This document shows, in pieces, positions 46,388 through 56,092 of a DNA stretch of 64,000 bases. The notes under the pieces were generated by a model, which saw only the letters and a list, made by a program, of their open reading frames with translations, had not been told where the DNA came from and ran no database searches. The DNA is taken from NCBI RefSeq assembly GCF_000962805.1, contig NZ_JZTW01000005.1, positions 156,110 through 220,109 of the forward strand, given 5' to 3'. Positions within the stretch are counted from its first letter, which is position 1. Each line of letters starts with the position of its first letter. Position numbers and translations under genes: made by a program. The stretch is from Pseudarthrobacter chlorophenolicus. Its GTDB lineage: Bacteria; Actinomycetota; Actinomycetes; Actinomycetales; Micrococcaceae.

Positions 46388-49300
46388 TTGCACCTCAAAA
46401 GCCTGACCGTCCGGGGGTTCAAGTCCTTTGCCTCCGCCACCACCTTCGACTTCGAAGCCGGAGTCACTGCCGTGGTGGGGCCCAACGGCTCCGGCAAGTC
46501 CAATGTTGTGGACGCACTGGCCTGGGTGATGGGGGAGCAGGGCGCCAAGACCCTCCGCGGCGGCAAGATGGAGGACGTCATCTTTGCGGGGACCTCCGGC
46601 CGCCCCCCACTGGGACGGGCACACGTATCGCTGACCATTGATAACACTGACGGCGCCCTGCCCATTGAGTACAGCGAAGTCACCATCTCCCGGACACTGT
46701 TCCGCACAGGAGGCTCGGAGTACGCCATCAACGGTGCCGGCTGCCGGCTGCTGGACATCCAGGAGTTGCTCTCCGATTCCGGCATGGGCCGGGAAATGCA
46801 TGTCATCGTGGGCCAGGGCCAGCTGGACCGGGTCCTTCACGCCACCCCCGAGGATCGCCGGGGCTTCATCGAAGAGGCCGCCGGCATCCTCAAGCACCGC
46901 CGGCGCAAGGAACGGACGGTGCGCAAACTTGAGGCAATGCAGGCTAACCTGCAGCGCCTCACGGACCTGACGGGCGAGATCCGCCGCCAGCTCACACCGT
47001 TGGGCAAGCAGGCCGAGGTGGCACGCCGCGCCCAGCGCGTCCAGTTCGACGTCCGGGATGCCCGCGCCCGCCTGCTGGCCGACGATCTGGTGCAGCTCCA
47101 ATTGGTCTTGCAGCAGGACGTCGCCGACGAAGCCGCGCTGAAGGAGCGGCGGACCATCGTGGGGCAGGAACTGGAGTCCGGGCGCCGGCAACAGGCTGCC
47201 CAGGAGCAGCTCGCAGCAGAGGCAACGCCGCGCCTCAATGCGGCCCGGGATACGTGGTACCGGCTGACCGCCGTCCGGGAGCGGCTCCGTTCACTGGGCT
47301 CGCTGGCCCAGGAAAGAAGCCGCGTGCTCGGATCCGTGGACGAGGCGCCGTCGGGGGGCCGGGATCCCGAGCAGCTGGAACGGCAGGCAGCGCGCGTGGG
47401 CAGCGAACTGACCGGACTGGAAGAGTCGCTCGCGGGCCGGCGGACCGCCCTGGAAGCCGCAACGGCGGCCAAGGCGGAAGCAGAGCGTGCGGCGCAGGCC
47501 GAGGACCAGCGCCTCACCGCCGAACTGCGTGCGGTGGCCGACCGCAGGGAAGGCCTGGCGCGCCTCGCGGGCCAGGTTGGGGCTGCCCGCTCCCGGGTGG
47601 AGTCCGCCCAGGCGGAGCTCGGCCGGCTGCGCGAGTCACTGTCCGCGGGTGCCGGACGGCGTGCCAGGGCGCAGGAAGAGTTCACCGCCCTGGAAAACCA
47701 AGTGGCGGGCGTGGAGGAAGGCGAAGAGTCCCTCGACGCAGAGTACGAGGCCGCCAGCGAAGCGCTGGATACCGTGCTGCAGGAAATCTCGGACCTCACA
47801 TCAGAAGTCAACGAGGGCATCCGCCGGCGCGATGCCCTCGCAGCCCGCCTCGAGGCCTTGAAGCTCGGCCTGGAGCGCAAGGACGCAGCCAGGCACGTCC
47901 TGCAGTCCGGGCTTGGCGGGGTCCAGGGAGCGCTCGCCGCTGAGCTCCGGGTGCGGGCCGGTTATGAGACCGCCATAGCAGCCGCGCTCGGGGAAGCCTC
48001 CGAGGCGCTCCTGGTCGATGACCCGTCCACTGCGGAGTCCGTCCTGCAGATGCTCAAGGACGAAGACGCCGGCCGGGCAGCGTTGCTGCTGGTTCCCGCT
48101 GGCCCGCCGCACGAAGACCCTCCACTGGCCCCGGCACTCCCGGAAGGTGCAGTCCTGGCCGCAGGTCTCGTCGATGCGGCCGACGCCTATATCCCGCTGG
48201 TGCGGCACCTGCTGTGCCGGACCGCCGTCGTACATGACATCCGGGCCGCTGCGGCCCTCGTAGCGGAACAGCCCGGCCTGACTGCCGTCACCCACGCGGG
48301 AGACGTCTTTACCGCCGTCTCCGTCACCGGTGGCTCGGCGAAGGCGCCGTCACTCCTGGAAGTCCAGGCCGCCGTGGACGACGCCGACAGGGAGCTTGGG
48401 CAGGTTACCGCTGCCTTGGAGCGCAACAGGTTCGCCCTCGCCACGGCCGAGGCGAAGCGCACCGGAGCGCAGGAAAAGGCGGACGCCGCCCTGGACAGGC
48501 TGCACGAGTCCGACGCGCGGCTGGCCGCCGTGGCTGAGCGGCTGGGACACCTGAACTCAGTACTGCGCAGCGCCGTGGGTGAAAGCGACCGGCTCGCGGC
48601 CTCGCTGGCCCGTGCCGAGGCCAACGTGGAGTCAGAGGAGCAGGCGCTCGCGGCCATTACCGCCCGCCTTGCCGCGGCCCAGGAGGTGCCGCTCGAGCAG
48701 GAACCCTCAACGGCGGAACGTGATGCCCTCGCGAAGGCTGCCTCGGCCGCACGTGCGGCCGAGGTGGAGGCCAGGTTGTCGCTGCGGAGCACCGAGGAAC
48801 AGGTGGCGGCCACACGCAACCGCGTCGCCTCGCTGGAACGTGCTGCCGCCACCGAACGGCGTGCACGTGAGGAGGCGGCCGAAAGGGCGCGGCGCCGGCG
48901 CATCGAGGCCCGGCGGGCAGCCGCGGTCCGGGCGGCTGTGGACTCGGCCCTGGATTTCGTGGACGTGTCCGTCGATATGGCTCGGCACGCCCGTGACCTG
49001 GCGGAAGAAAACCGCGAACGCCGGGACAGGGAGCTGCAGGAACTGCGCTCCGCGAACGAACTGCTCGCGAAGGAGCTTGCCGAGCTGACCGACAACGTCC
49101 ACCGTGACGAGCTCGCCAGGGCCCAGCAGCGCGCCCGCATCGAGGCCCTCGAAACGCGGTCGGTCGATGAGCTCGGGATCACCCCTGACGCCCTGGTGGC
49201 CGAGTTCGGCCCGCACGTCGCTGTTCCGGTTCCAGCGGAAGAAACGGGTGACAAGTGGGCTGCCCTGCGCGCCCCGGTGGATGAAACGGGTGAGGCCATT

Positions 49301-49975
49301 GTCAACGGCGTGCCGTTCGTCAGGGCTGAACAGGAGAAACGCCTCCGGAAGGCCGAGCGCGATCTGTCCAGCCTGGGCAAAGTCAATCCGCTGGCGCTGG
49401 AGGAGTTCGCGGCACTGGAGGAGCGCCACCAGTTCCTCAGCACCCAGCTGGAGGACCTCAAGGCAAGCCGCAAGGACCTGCTGGACATCATCAAGGAGGT
49501 GGACGACAGGGTCCAGAGGGTGTTCACCGAGGCATTCGAGGACACCCAGTCACAGTTCGTTCGGGTTTTCGACCGGCTTTTCCCCGGCGGCGAAGGCCGG
49601 CTGGTCCTGACCGACCCCGCGGACATGCTCACCACCGGAATCGAAGTGGAGGCCCGCCCAGCGGGCAAGAAGATCAAAAGACTGTCACTGCTGTCCGGCG
49701 GGGAGCGATCCCTGACGGCGGTGGCCCTGCTCGTGGCCATCTTCAAGGCCCGCCCCTCACCGTTCTATGTCATGGATGAGGTGGAGGCGGCCCTCGACGA
49801 CACCAACCTGGGCCGGTTGATCACCATCTTCGAAGAACTGCGTGAGTCCAGCCAGCTCATTGTCATTACCCACCAGAAGCGCACCATGGAAGTGGCAGAC
49901 GCCCTTTACGGAGTGACCATGCGCGGCGACGGCGTCTCCACCGTGATCAGCCAGCGCCTGGACAACGGCGACTGA
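46388..49975 (+). CDS. smc: Chromosome segregation protein SMC
   Basis: SMC is the condensin ATPase that organises and segregates the chromosome with ScpA/ScpB. The 1195-residue protein has Walker A GPNGSGKSN at 31-39, a long coiled coil (about 170-500), a hinge from about 508, a second coil (about 670-1000), the signature LLSGGERSLTAVALL, and Walker B FYVMDEVEAALDD. The start is TTG 46388, with CAGGAGA about 12 bases upstream, giving the usual HLKSLTVRGFKSF N-terminus. ftsY follows. Confidence 0.96.
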   Translation: MHLKSLTVRGFKSFASATTFDFEAGVTAVVGPNGSGKSNVVDALAWVMGEQGAKTLRGGKMEDVIFAGTSGRPPLGRAHVSLTIDNTDGALPIEYSEVTISRTLFRTGGSEYAINGAGCRLLDIQELLSDSGMGREMHVIVGQGQLDRVLHATPEDRRGFIEEAAGILKHRRRKERTVRKLEAMQANLQRLTDLTGEIRRQLTPLGKQAEVARRAQRVQFDVRDARARLLADDLVQLQLVLQQDVADEAALKERRTIVGQELESGRRQQAAQEQLAAEATPRLNAARDTWYRLTAVRERLRSLGSLAQERSRVLGSVDEAPSGGRDPEQLERQAARVGSELTGLEESLAGRRTALEAATAAKAEAERAAQAEDQRLTAELRAVADRREGLARLAGQVGAARSRVESAQAELGRLRESLSAGAGRRARAQEEFTALENQVAGVEEGEESLDAEYEAASEALDTVLQEISDLTSEVNEGIRRRDALAARLEALKLGLERKDAARHVLQSGLGGVQGALAAELRVRAGYETAIAAALGEASEALLVDDPSTAESVLQMLKDEDAGRAALLLVPAGPPHEDPPLAPALPEGAVLAAGLVDAADAYIPLVRHLLCRTAVVHDIRAAAALVAEQPGLTAVTHAGDVFTAVSVTGGSAKAPSLLEVQAAVDDADRELGQVTAALERNRFALATAEAKRTGAQEKADAALDRLHESDARLAAVAERLGHLNSVLRSAVGESDRLAASLARAEANVESEEQALAAITARLAAAQEVPLEQEPSTAERDALAKAASAARAAEVEARLSLRSTEEQVAATRNRVASLERAAATERRAREEAAERARRRRIEARRAAAVRAAVDSALDFVDVSVDMARHARDLAEENRERRDRELQELRSANELLAKELAELTDNVHRDELARAQQRARIEALETRSVDELGITPDALVAEFGPHVAVPVPAEETGDKWAALRAPVDETGEAIVNGVPFVRAEQEKRLRKAERDLSSLGKVNPLALEEFAALEERHQFLSTQLEDLKASRKDLLDIIKEVDDRVQRVFTEAFEDTQSQFVRVFDRLFPGGEGRLVLTDPADMLTTGIEVEARPAGKKIKRLSLLSGGERSLTAVALLVAIFKARPSPFYVMDEVEAALDDTNLGRLITIFEELRESSQLIVITHQKRTMEVADALYGVTMRGDGVSTVISQRLDNGD

Positions 49976-50081
49976 ACGCCGCCCGCCGCCGAACATTCGG
50001 CCGGGCAGGCGCCTGAGTAACGGCAGGTCAGCCCCCTGCCACGGCGGGAAAGGGCTCCGGTGGTTATGAGAAGCTAGGGGA

Positions 50082-51284
50082 GTGAACGACATCCTTCCCA
50101 TAATCCTGTCCATTCTCGGTGCCCTGGTGGTTGTCGGAGCCCTGATCCCGGTCCTGGTGAAGACGCGGAAGAACATCAACCGCTACCCGGAAACGCGCGA
50201 CGCAAACGACCCCGAAGTCCGGCCAGGTGGCGGCACCCTCGTGGCCGACGAGACTGCCACGACGGAGCGGACAGCCCCCGCCGAGGCGGACCTTGACGGC
50301 GCGGCCACCACGGTGCCCGACGACGCCGCCGGACTGGAAGTCATTCCGGTTGAAACACCCCTGCCCGTAGCAGGACGCCTGACCCGGCTGCGCGAACGCC
50401 TGGTCCGCTCCAACAGCATCATGGGCAAGGGCCTGCTGGCCCTCCTTTCGAGCGACAAGATCGATGAGAACGTCTGGGACGAGGTGGAAGAAACCCTCCT
50501 CCTGGCGGACCTCGGCACCGAACCGACCATGCAGCTGGTGGATGCCCTCCGCGAACGTGTCAAGGTACTCGGTACCCGCAGCCCGGAGCACGTCAAGGCC
50601 ATGCTGCGCGAGGAACTCATCAAGGTGGTTGACCCCACCATGGACCGCACCCTCAATGTCCAGCGCCACGGAGACAAGCCGGCCGTCATGATGGTGGTGG
50701 GCGTCAACGGAGTGGGCAAGACCACCACCGTGGGCAAGCTGGCGCGCGTGCTGGTGGCTGAAGACAAGGACGTGATCCTCGGTGCCGCGGACACCTTCCG
50801 TGCCGCCGCCGCCGAGCAGCTGGCCACCTGGGGACAGCGGGTGGGCGTTCCCACCGTCAAGTCCGACATCGACGGTGCAGACCCCGCGTCGGTGGCCTAC
50901 GAAGCCGTGAAGGCAGGCATCGACCAGGAGGTCGACGTCGTCATGATCGACACCGCCGGCCGGCTGCAGAACAAGGTGGGCCTCATGGACGAACTCGGCA
51001 AGGTCAAGCGCGTCGTGGAAAAGCTCGCCGAAGTGGACGAGGTCCTGCTGGTCCTGGACGCAACCACCGGCCAGAACGGCCTCAACCAGGCCCGCGTCTT
51101 CTCCGAGGTGGTCAACATCACCGGCATCGTCCTGACCAAACTGGACGGCACCGCCAAGGGTGGCATCGTCGTCGCGATCCAGAAGAGCCTCGGCGTCCCG
51201 GTCAAGCTGATCGGCCTGGGCGAAGGCGCGGACGACCTCGCTCCGTTCGACGCCGAGCAATTTGTGGACGCGCTGCTGAACTAG
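50082..51284 (+). CDS. ftsY: Signal recognition particle receptor FtsY
   Basis: FtsY receives SRP-ribosome complexes at the membrane for co-translational insertion. The 400-residue protein has an N-terminal membrane helix (about residues 5-24), an acidic linker, then the NG domain with G1 GVNGVGKTTT near 208, DTFRAAAAEQL and DTAGR. GTG 50082 follows AGGGGA. The helix is typical of actinobacterial FtsY. ffh lies 5 kb downstream. Confidence 0.96.
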   Translation: MNDILPIILSILGALVVVGALIPVLVKTRKNINRYPETRDANDPEVRPGGGTLVADETATTERTAPAEADLDGAATTVPDDAAGLEVIPVETPLPVAGRLTRLRERLVRSNSIMGKGLLALLSSDKIDENVWDEVEETLLLADLGTEPTMQLVDALRERVKVLGTRSPEHVKAMLREELIKVVDPTMDRTLNVQRHGDKPAVMMVVGVNGVGKTTTVGKLARVLVAEDKDVILGAADTFRAAAAEQLATWGQRVGVPTVKSDIDGADPASVAYEAVKAGIDQEVDVVMIDTAGRLQNKVGLMDELGKVKRVVEKLAEVDEVLLVLDATTGQNGLNQARVFSEVVNITGIVLTKLDGTAKGGIVVAIQKSLGVPVKLIGLGEGADDLAPFDAEQFVDALLN

Positions 51285-51287
51285 CCG

Positions 51288-52556
51288 CTAACCCTTCTTT
51301 CGGCCCGCTGCGTCCTGTGACGCGGCGGGTCGAAGTGTTTCCGGCGTGGCCAGCCACGCAAGGACGGCCAGGAGCAGGACCCCGCCCGTAACGCCGAAAG
51401 CCCAGCCGAAGCCCAGCCGGTCGGCGAGCAGGCCGGCAAGGACGGGACCCACGATCGCACCGACGTCGGACGTCATCTGGTAGACCGCCAGCACCTTGCC
51501 GCCGGACCGGCCGCTGCCGATCACATCTGCGACCGCTGCCTGCTGGGCAGGGCCGAACAGGCCCGAGCCGACGCCGGCGAGTGCGGAAGCGGCAAGGAAC
51601 CACGGCAGGCTCTGGGCGAAGCCGATGCCCGCGGTGGACAGGCCCGCCACCGCCAGCCCCCACATCATCATGGGCCTGCGTCCCAGCGAATCTGCCAGGC
51701 GGCCGGAGAATGAAAGCGCCGCCGCATTGCCCGCCGCGAAAACTGCCAGGGCCAGCCCGGCCGCCTCGGGACCGGCTCCGAAGGCCGCCGCAGCAAACAG
51801 CGGGACGGTGGCCATCCGGACCCCGAACGTAGCCCACCCGTTGGCAAAACTGGAGGCCAGTGCGGCCCGGTAGGCTCCGGTCCGCAGGGCCTCGCCGAAG
51901 GGCATATCAGGCGCCCGGTTGACCGCGGGGCCGGAGCCGCGCCGTTGGTGGCTCAGCTGCGTCTGCACCACCGCTGCCGCGATGACCAAGGCCGCCGCGT
52001 AGGCAAGGAACGGAACCCGCAGGCCGAATCCTGCAAGCAGGCCGCCGACGATCGGTCCGCAGACGTTGCCGATCAGGAACGCGGAGGCGTAGGCCCCGGA
52101 CACTCTGCCCCGGCTCTCCGGCGGCGCCAGCCTGACCACCAGGGCCATGGACGCCACTGTAAACATCACCGAACCTGCTCCGCCCAGTCCACGGAACAGC
52201 AACAGCTGCCAGTAGCTCCCGGCAAAGGCGCAAGCCGCCGTTGAGGCCGCCACGATGAGCAGCCCCGACACATAGACCGGCCGTTCCCCGAGCTTGGCGA
52301 TCAGGGCACCGCCGGCCGGGGCGAAGACCAGCCGCATGAACGCAAAGATCGCCACGATCACGGCGGCTTCCGTGTTGCCCACGCCGAAGGTTGTGGCGAA
52401 TTGCGGCAATACAGGCGCAACAAGCCCGAATCCCAGGGCGATCAGGAACGCGGCGGCCAGCATCACCTTGATATCGCGGGGAAGCTTGTCCCGGCGGGGC
52501 CGCAGGCGGGCCAGGATCCTTGAAGCGGTGCCGCTGGCGCGGGCTTCTGCCGTCAT
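51288..52556 (-). CDS. MFS transporter (drug-efflux type)
   Basis: This 422-residue transporter has 12 helices and the loop motif GGALIAKLGERPVYV. Antiporter-like GPxxGG is present in helix 5 (CGPIVGGLLAG), as in DHA1 drug efflux pumps. Its substrate is unknown. It is convergent with ftsY, with a 3-base gap, and divergent from amt. Confidence 0.85.
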   Translation of the reverse strand: MTAEARASGTASRILARLRPRRDKLPRDIKVMLAAAFLIALGFGLVAPVLPQFATTFGVGNTEAAVIVAIFAFMRLVFAPAGGALIAKLGERPVYVSGLLIVAASTAACAFAGSYWQLLLFRGLGGAGSVMFTVASMALVVRLAPPESRGRVSGAYASAFLIGNVCGPIVGGLLAGFGLRVPFLAYAAALVIAAAVVQTQLSHQRRGSGPAVNRAPDMPFGEALRTGAYRAALASSFANGWATFGVRMATVPLFAAAAFGAGPEAAGLALAVFAAGNAAALSFSGRLADSLGRRPMMMWGLAVAGLSTAGIGFAQSLPWFLAASALAGVGSGLFGPAQQAAVADVIGSGRSGGKVLAVYQMTSDVGAIVGPVLAGLLADRLGFGWAFGVTGGVLLLAVLAWLATPETLRPAASQDAAGRKKG

Positions 52557-52605
52557 GATGCACAGTTCCTTGCAGGGAGGGTCGCCGGCTGCCGGCGGGA
52601 GTGGT

Positions 52606-52621
52606 GAAACACAACCGTAAC
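52606..52621. promoter_or_regulatory. Possible nitrogen-regulator (GlnR-like) site upstream of amt
   Basis: GAAAC-N6-GTAAC resembles the half-sites and spacing of actinobacterial GlnR boxes (GTNAC-N6-GAAAC), although the half-site order is inverted. A weaker GTAAC-N6-GCAAT is at 52659-52674. The amt promoter itself is not obvious. Confidence 0.3.
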
Positions 52622-52780
52622 AAGGCGGATATGCACCATTTACTTCCTAGAGGTTGTTGTAACAGTCCGGCAATCTAAATCCTCTGCGGGCGAAACACGC
52701 CGCCGACACACTCGTTACAGGACGCAAAGGGCGTTGGCAGGCGGAGGACTCCGCAAGATTCGGAAGAGAGGACGTGCACC

Positions 52781-54139
52781 ATGGAACTTACCGCAGGTCA
52801 CGTTTGGGTCATGGTGTCCGCAGCACTCGTGCTGCTGATGACACCGGGGCTGGCATTTTTCTACGGCGGCATGACGCGCGCCAAAGCGGCACTGAACATG
52901 ATGATGATGAGTTTCATCTCCATCGGCATGGTCGGAGTTGTCTGGGTCCTCTGGGGATACTCGATGTCTTCCGGCGAGGGCTTCCTCCAGATGGTGGGCA
53001 ACCCGTTCGCCAAGTTCGGCCTTGCCAACATCGACACCCCTGACGGCCTCATCATGGTGGGCTTCGGCGCAACGTTCGCCATCATCACCGTGGCCCTCAT
53101 CAGCGGCGCCATCGCAGACCGGGCAAAGTTCGGTGCCTGGAGCGTTTTCGTCCCAGTCTGGGTAACCCTGGTGTACTGCCCCCTCGCCTACATGGTGTGG
53201 GGCGGCGGCCTCTTCAGCGAAGAAGGCGCCGTTGGTGCCGCACTGGGTGAAGCCATTGACTTCGCGGGCGGCACTGTGGTCCACATCAACGCCGGTGTAG
53301 CGGCGCTCATCCTCGTCTTCATCGTGGGCAACCGCAAGGGCTTCGGCAAGGACCCGAACCACCGCCCGCACAACATCCCGTTCGTCATGCTGGGCGCTGC
53401 CCTCCTGTGGTTCGGCTGGTTCGGCTTCAACGGCGGCGCCGCCACCACGGCCGAGCAGGGCGGCCTCATCTGGGTCAACACCCTGGCAGCTCCGGCAGCG
53501 GCAATGCTCGGCTGGCTCGTGACCGAGCGGATCCGCGACGGGCACCCCACGTCCCTGGGCGCCGCTTCCGGTGTGGTCGCCGGCCTCGTGGCCATTACCC
53601 CGGCCTGCGCCAACGTCAGCCCCGTCGGTGCCCTCGGCCTGGGCCTCGTGTCCGGTGTGGCTTCCGCACTGGCAGTCGGCCTTAAGTTCCGCTGGGGCTT
53701 TGACGACTCGCTGGACGTCGTCGGCGTCCACCTGGTCTCCGGCATCATCGGTACCGTGGCCCTGGGCTTCATTGCACTGCCCGCCGACGGTGCGGGTGGC
53801 GGCCTCTTCTACGGTGGCGGCTTCGCCCAGCTCTGGGCCCAGCTCGCAGCTGCCGGCATCGCCATCGCCTACTCGGCCGTGATGACCACCATCATCGCGC
53901 TGGCTATCCACAAGACCATGGGCTTCCGCGTCTCGCAGGAACAGGAAACGGTGGGTGTGGACCTTAGCCTGCACGCCGAGACCGCCTACGAGTTCGGCGT
54001 CTCCGGACACGGCGGCAGCTTCCAGCCGCTGCACGACATGATCACCGGCAAGAACCAGGCAGAAACCGCCGGCAGTGCCGCGGCAGCAGATGCCAAGAAG
54101 TCAGAAACCGCAACAGGCAAGGAAAGCGTGGGGGCATGA
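52781..54139 (+). CDS. amt: Ammonium transporter
   Basis: Amt conducts ammonium across the membrane. The 452-residue protein shows the family's 11-helix pattern, with FFYGGM early, the twin-His pore region (VHINAG and VVGVHLVSG) and a long cytoplasmic tail. GAGAGGA lies before ATG 52781. It overlaps the PII gene (ATGA), the classical pairing in which PII plugs the channel when nitrogen is sufficient. Confidence 0.95.
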   Translation: MELTAGHVWVMVSAALVLLMTPGLAFFYGGMTRAKAALNMMMMSFISIGMVGVVWVLWGYSMSSGEGFLQMVGNPFAKFGLANIDTPDGLIMVGFGATFAIITVALISGAIADRAKFGAWSVFVPVWVTLVYCPLAYMVWGGGLFSEEGAVGAALGEAIDFAGGTVVHINAGVAALILVFIVGNRKGFGKDPNHRPHNIPFVMLGAALLWFGWFGFNGGAATTAEQGGLIWVNTLAAPAAAMLGWLVTERIRDGHPTSLGAASGVVAGLVAITPACANVSPVGALGLGLVSGVASALAVGLKFRWGFDDSLDVVGVHLVSGIIGTVALGFIALPADGAGGGLFYGGGFAQLWAQLAAAGIAIAYSAVMTTIIALAIHKTMGFRVSQEQETVGVDLSLHAETAYEFGVSGHGGSFQPLHDMITGKNQAETAGSAAAADAKKSETATGKESVGA

Positions 54140-54474
54140 AACTGATCACCGCAATCGTCAGGCCCGAGAAGCTTGAAGCCATCCGGGAAGGCCTGGAGGC
54201 CTACGGAGTGCAGGGCCTGACGGTCAGCGCAGCCAGCGGCTACGGCCGGCAGCGGGGCTACACCGAGGTGTACCGCGGCGCCGAGTACAACGTGGACCTG
54301 CTGCCCAAGATCCGGGTAGAGGTGCTGGCTACGGACGAGCAGGCCGACGACATCCTGGATGTCATCATCGCCAGCTCCAACACTGGCAGGGCGGGTGACG
54401 GCAAGGTCTGGACCATGGATGTCTTTGAGGCAGTCCGGGTCAGGACCGGCGAACGCGGCGTCGCCGCCATCTAG
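54136..54474 (+). CDS. glnK: Nitrogen regulatory protein PII
   Basis: This 112-residue signal protein senses 2-oxoglutarate, ATP and ADP. The T-loop has Tyr51 in YRGAEYNVD, the residue adenylylated by GlnD in actinobacteria, and the C-terminal block TGRAGDGKVW is intact. It overlaps amt. The usual third gene, glnD, is not next; a terminator and zwf on the other strand follow. Confidence 0.95.
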   Translation: MKLITAIVRPEKLEAIREGLEAYGVQGLTVSAASGYGRQRGYTEVYRGAEYNVDLLPKIRVEVLATDEQADDILDVIIASSNTGRAGDGKVWTMDVFEAVRVRTGERGVAAI

Positions 54475-54520
54475 GACAGCTAGTCCGCCGGACCCTGCCG
54501 CGGGGCGTAGGCAGACGGAC

Positions 54521-54570
54521 GCGGGGTGGGCGGGAACCGGAAGGTTTCCGCCCACCCCGCTTTGGCGTTT
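54521..54570 (+). terminator. Terminator after glnK
   Basis: An 18-bp stem with one wobble (54521-54538 with 54543-54560) closes the loop GGAA and is followed by TTTGGCGTTT. It ends the amt-glnK operon and faces zwf. Confidence 0.8.
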
Positions 54571-54604
54571 AAGGCGTGCGGACCGACCTTAAGGCACGAA
54601 GCGC

Positions 54605-56008
54605 TCACTGCCCTTCCCGGGAGGTGGGCCAGGCCGCCGGACCCGCCGACCCGGCGTCGTATTCCTCCAGGGGAACCGAACCCTGCGCCCAGGCCTGCAG
54701 TACCGGTTCGACGATCCGCCAGCAATCCTCGGCGGTGTCACCGCGCACCGACAGCAACGGGTCTCCGGTCAGCACACCTTCAAGGACCTCACCGTAGGGA
54801 AGCAGATCGGAGGCGCTCAGCTCCGCCTCGAGGGTGACCCGGCCAAGGCTGAAGATGTTTCCGGGGCCGTTGACGTCGACATCGAACTCAAGGGTGTCCG
54901 GCCCGAATCCGACCCTCAGCTGGTTCGGAGAGTCGACGCCCGTGAAGCCCTGCGGCAGGTGCGGCACCGGAAGGAACGTGATCACAGCTTCTTTGCGCTT
55001 CTTTCCCAGCGCCTTGCCGGACCGGAGGATGAAGGGAACGCCGTTCCAGCGCCAGTTGTCGATTCCAATCCGGATTTCAGCCAGCGTCTCTGTGCCGCGG
55101 TCCGGGTCCACGCCGTCCTCGCGGGCATAATCCGGCACAGACTTGCCTCCTACGGTGCCTGCACCATAGCGGGCGCGCCGGGTGGAACCGGTAAATGGCG
55201 GCGCAACGCTGGCCGCGCGAAGGACGGAGGCGATGGCGTCGCGCAGGTCCCGCTCGCCCAGGGTGGCCGGCGGTTCAATGGCCAAAAGGGCCATCACCTG
55301 CAGGAGGTGGCTCTGGATCATGTCACGCAGGGCGCCGGCGCCGTCGTAATAGCGGGCCCGGCCCTCCAGCGCGAGGTCCTCGTCGAAAAAGATCTCGACT
55401 TTCTCCACGTGCCGCCGGTTCCAGACCGGTTCCAGGAAGTTGTTGGCGAACCGCAGGCCGAGGATGTTCAGGACAGTGGCCTTCCCCAGGAAGTGGTCCA
55501 CGCGGTGGATGTGGTCTTCCGGAACCAGCCGGGCAAGCGTCCTGTTCAGGGACCGCGCCGATTCCTCGCTGGAGCCAAAGGGCTTCTCCATCACCAGCCG
55601 CGTCCCCGCCGGCACCTCTTCGGGGCGGAGTGCTTCGCACGCCAGCTGGCTGATCCGCGGCGGCAGCGCGAAATAGACGGCGGTGGGGCCGTCGAGGCTT
55701 TCCAGCAGGGAGGCGAGGGTGCCGGCAGCCGTGACATCCACCTGGTGGTACGCCGTGTCCTTTTCCAGGGCAGCCAGCGCGTCCTTGCCGTCCGGCCCCG
55801 CGGTGTCCATTGCTGCGGCGAAAGAGGACTGCACCCGCTCCCGCCACTGTTCCGGTGTCCAGGGGTCGGAGCCGGCGCCCACCAGGCGGAGGCCCTCCGC
55901 CCGGCCGGCGGCCACGAGGCGGGCCAGTCCAGGGAGGAGCAGCCGGCCTGTGAGGTCGCCTGAGGCGCCGAGGATGAGCAGGGTCTTGACAGTTGGTTGG
56001 CTCGTCAT
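54605..56008 (-). CDS. zwf: Glucose-6-phosphate 1-dehydrogenase
   Basis: Zwf oxidises glucose 6-phosphate to 6-phosphogluconolactone, the entry to the oxidative pentose phosphate pathway. The 467-residue protein has the dinucleotide motif GASGDLTGRLLLPGL, EKPFGSS, and the active-site RVDHFLGK. It is a single-gene unit, convergent with glnK and divergent from ffh. On the minus strand TAGGGT (56045-56050) may be its -10. Confidence 0.93.
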   Translation of the reverse strand: MTSQPTVKTLLILGASGDLTGRLLLPGLARLVAAGRAEGLRLVGAGSDPWTPEQWRERVQSSFAAAMDTAGPDGKDALAALEKDTAYHQVDVTAAGTLASLLESLDGPTAVYFALPPRISQLACEALRPEEVPAGTRLVMEKPFGSSEESARSLNRTLARLVPEDHIHRVDHFLGKATVLNILGLRFANNFLEPVWNRRHVEKVEIFFDEDLALEGRARYYDGAGALRDMIQSHLLQVMALLAIEPPATLGERDLRDAIASVLRAASVAPPFTGSTRRARYGAGTVGGKSVPDYAREDGVDPDRGTETLAEIRIGIDNWRWNGVPFILRSGKALGKKRKEAVITFLPVPHLPQGFTGVDSPNQLRVGFGPDTLEFDVDVNGPGNIFSLGRVTLEAELSASDLLPYGEVLEGVLTGDPLLSVRGDTAEDCWRIVEPVLQAWAQGSVPLEEYDAGSAGPAAWPTSREGQ

Positions 56009-56043
56009 TTGGCCAGCATGCCATCTGGCGTGCCCGACTTGGT

Positions 56044-56050
56044 ACCCTAG
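56044..56050. promoter_or_regulatory. Possible bidirectional -10 between zwf and ffh
   Basis: TACCCT on the plus strand (56044-56049) and TAGGGT on the minus strand (56045-56050) overlap. They would give leaders of about 37 bases for ffh and about 30 for zwf. No clear -35 is seen for either. Confidence 0.3.
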
Positions 56051-56092
56051 ATAGTCGAGTCCCGATCATCTCCTGAAAGAAGTTCACGGCGC

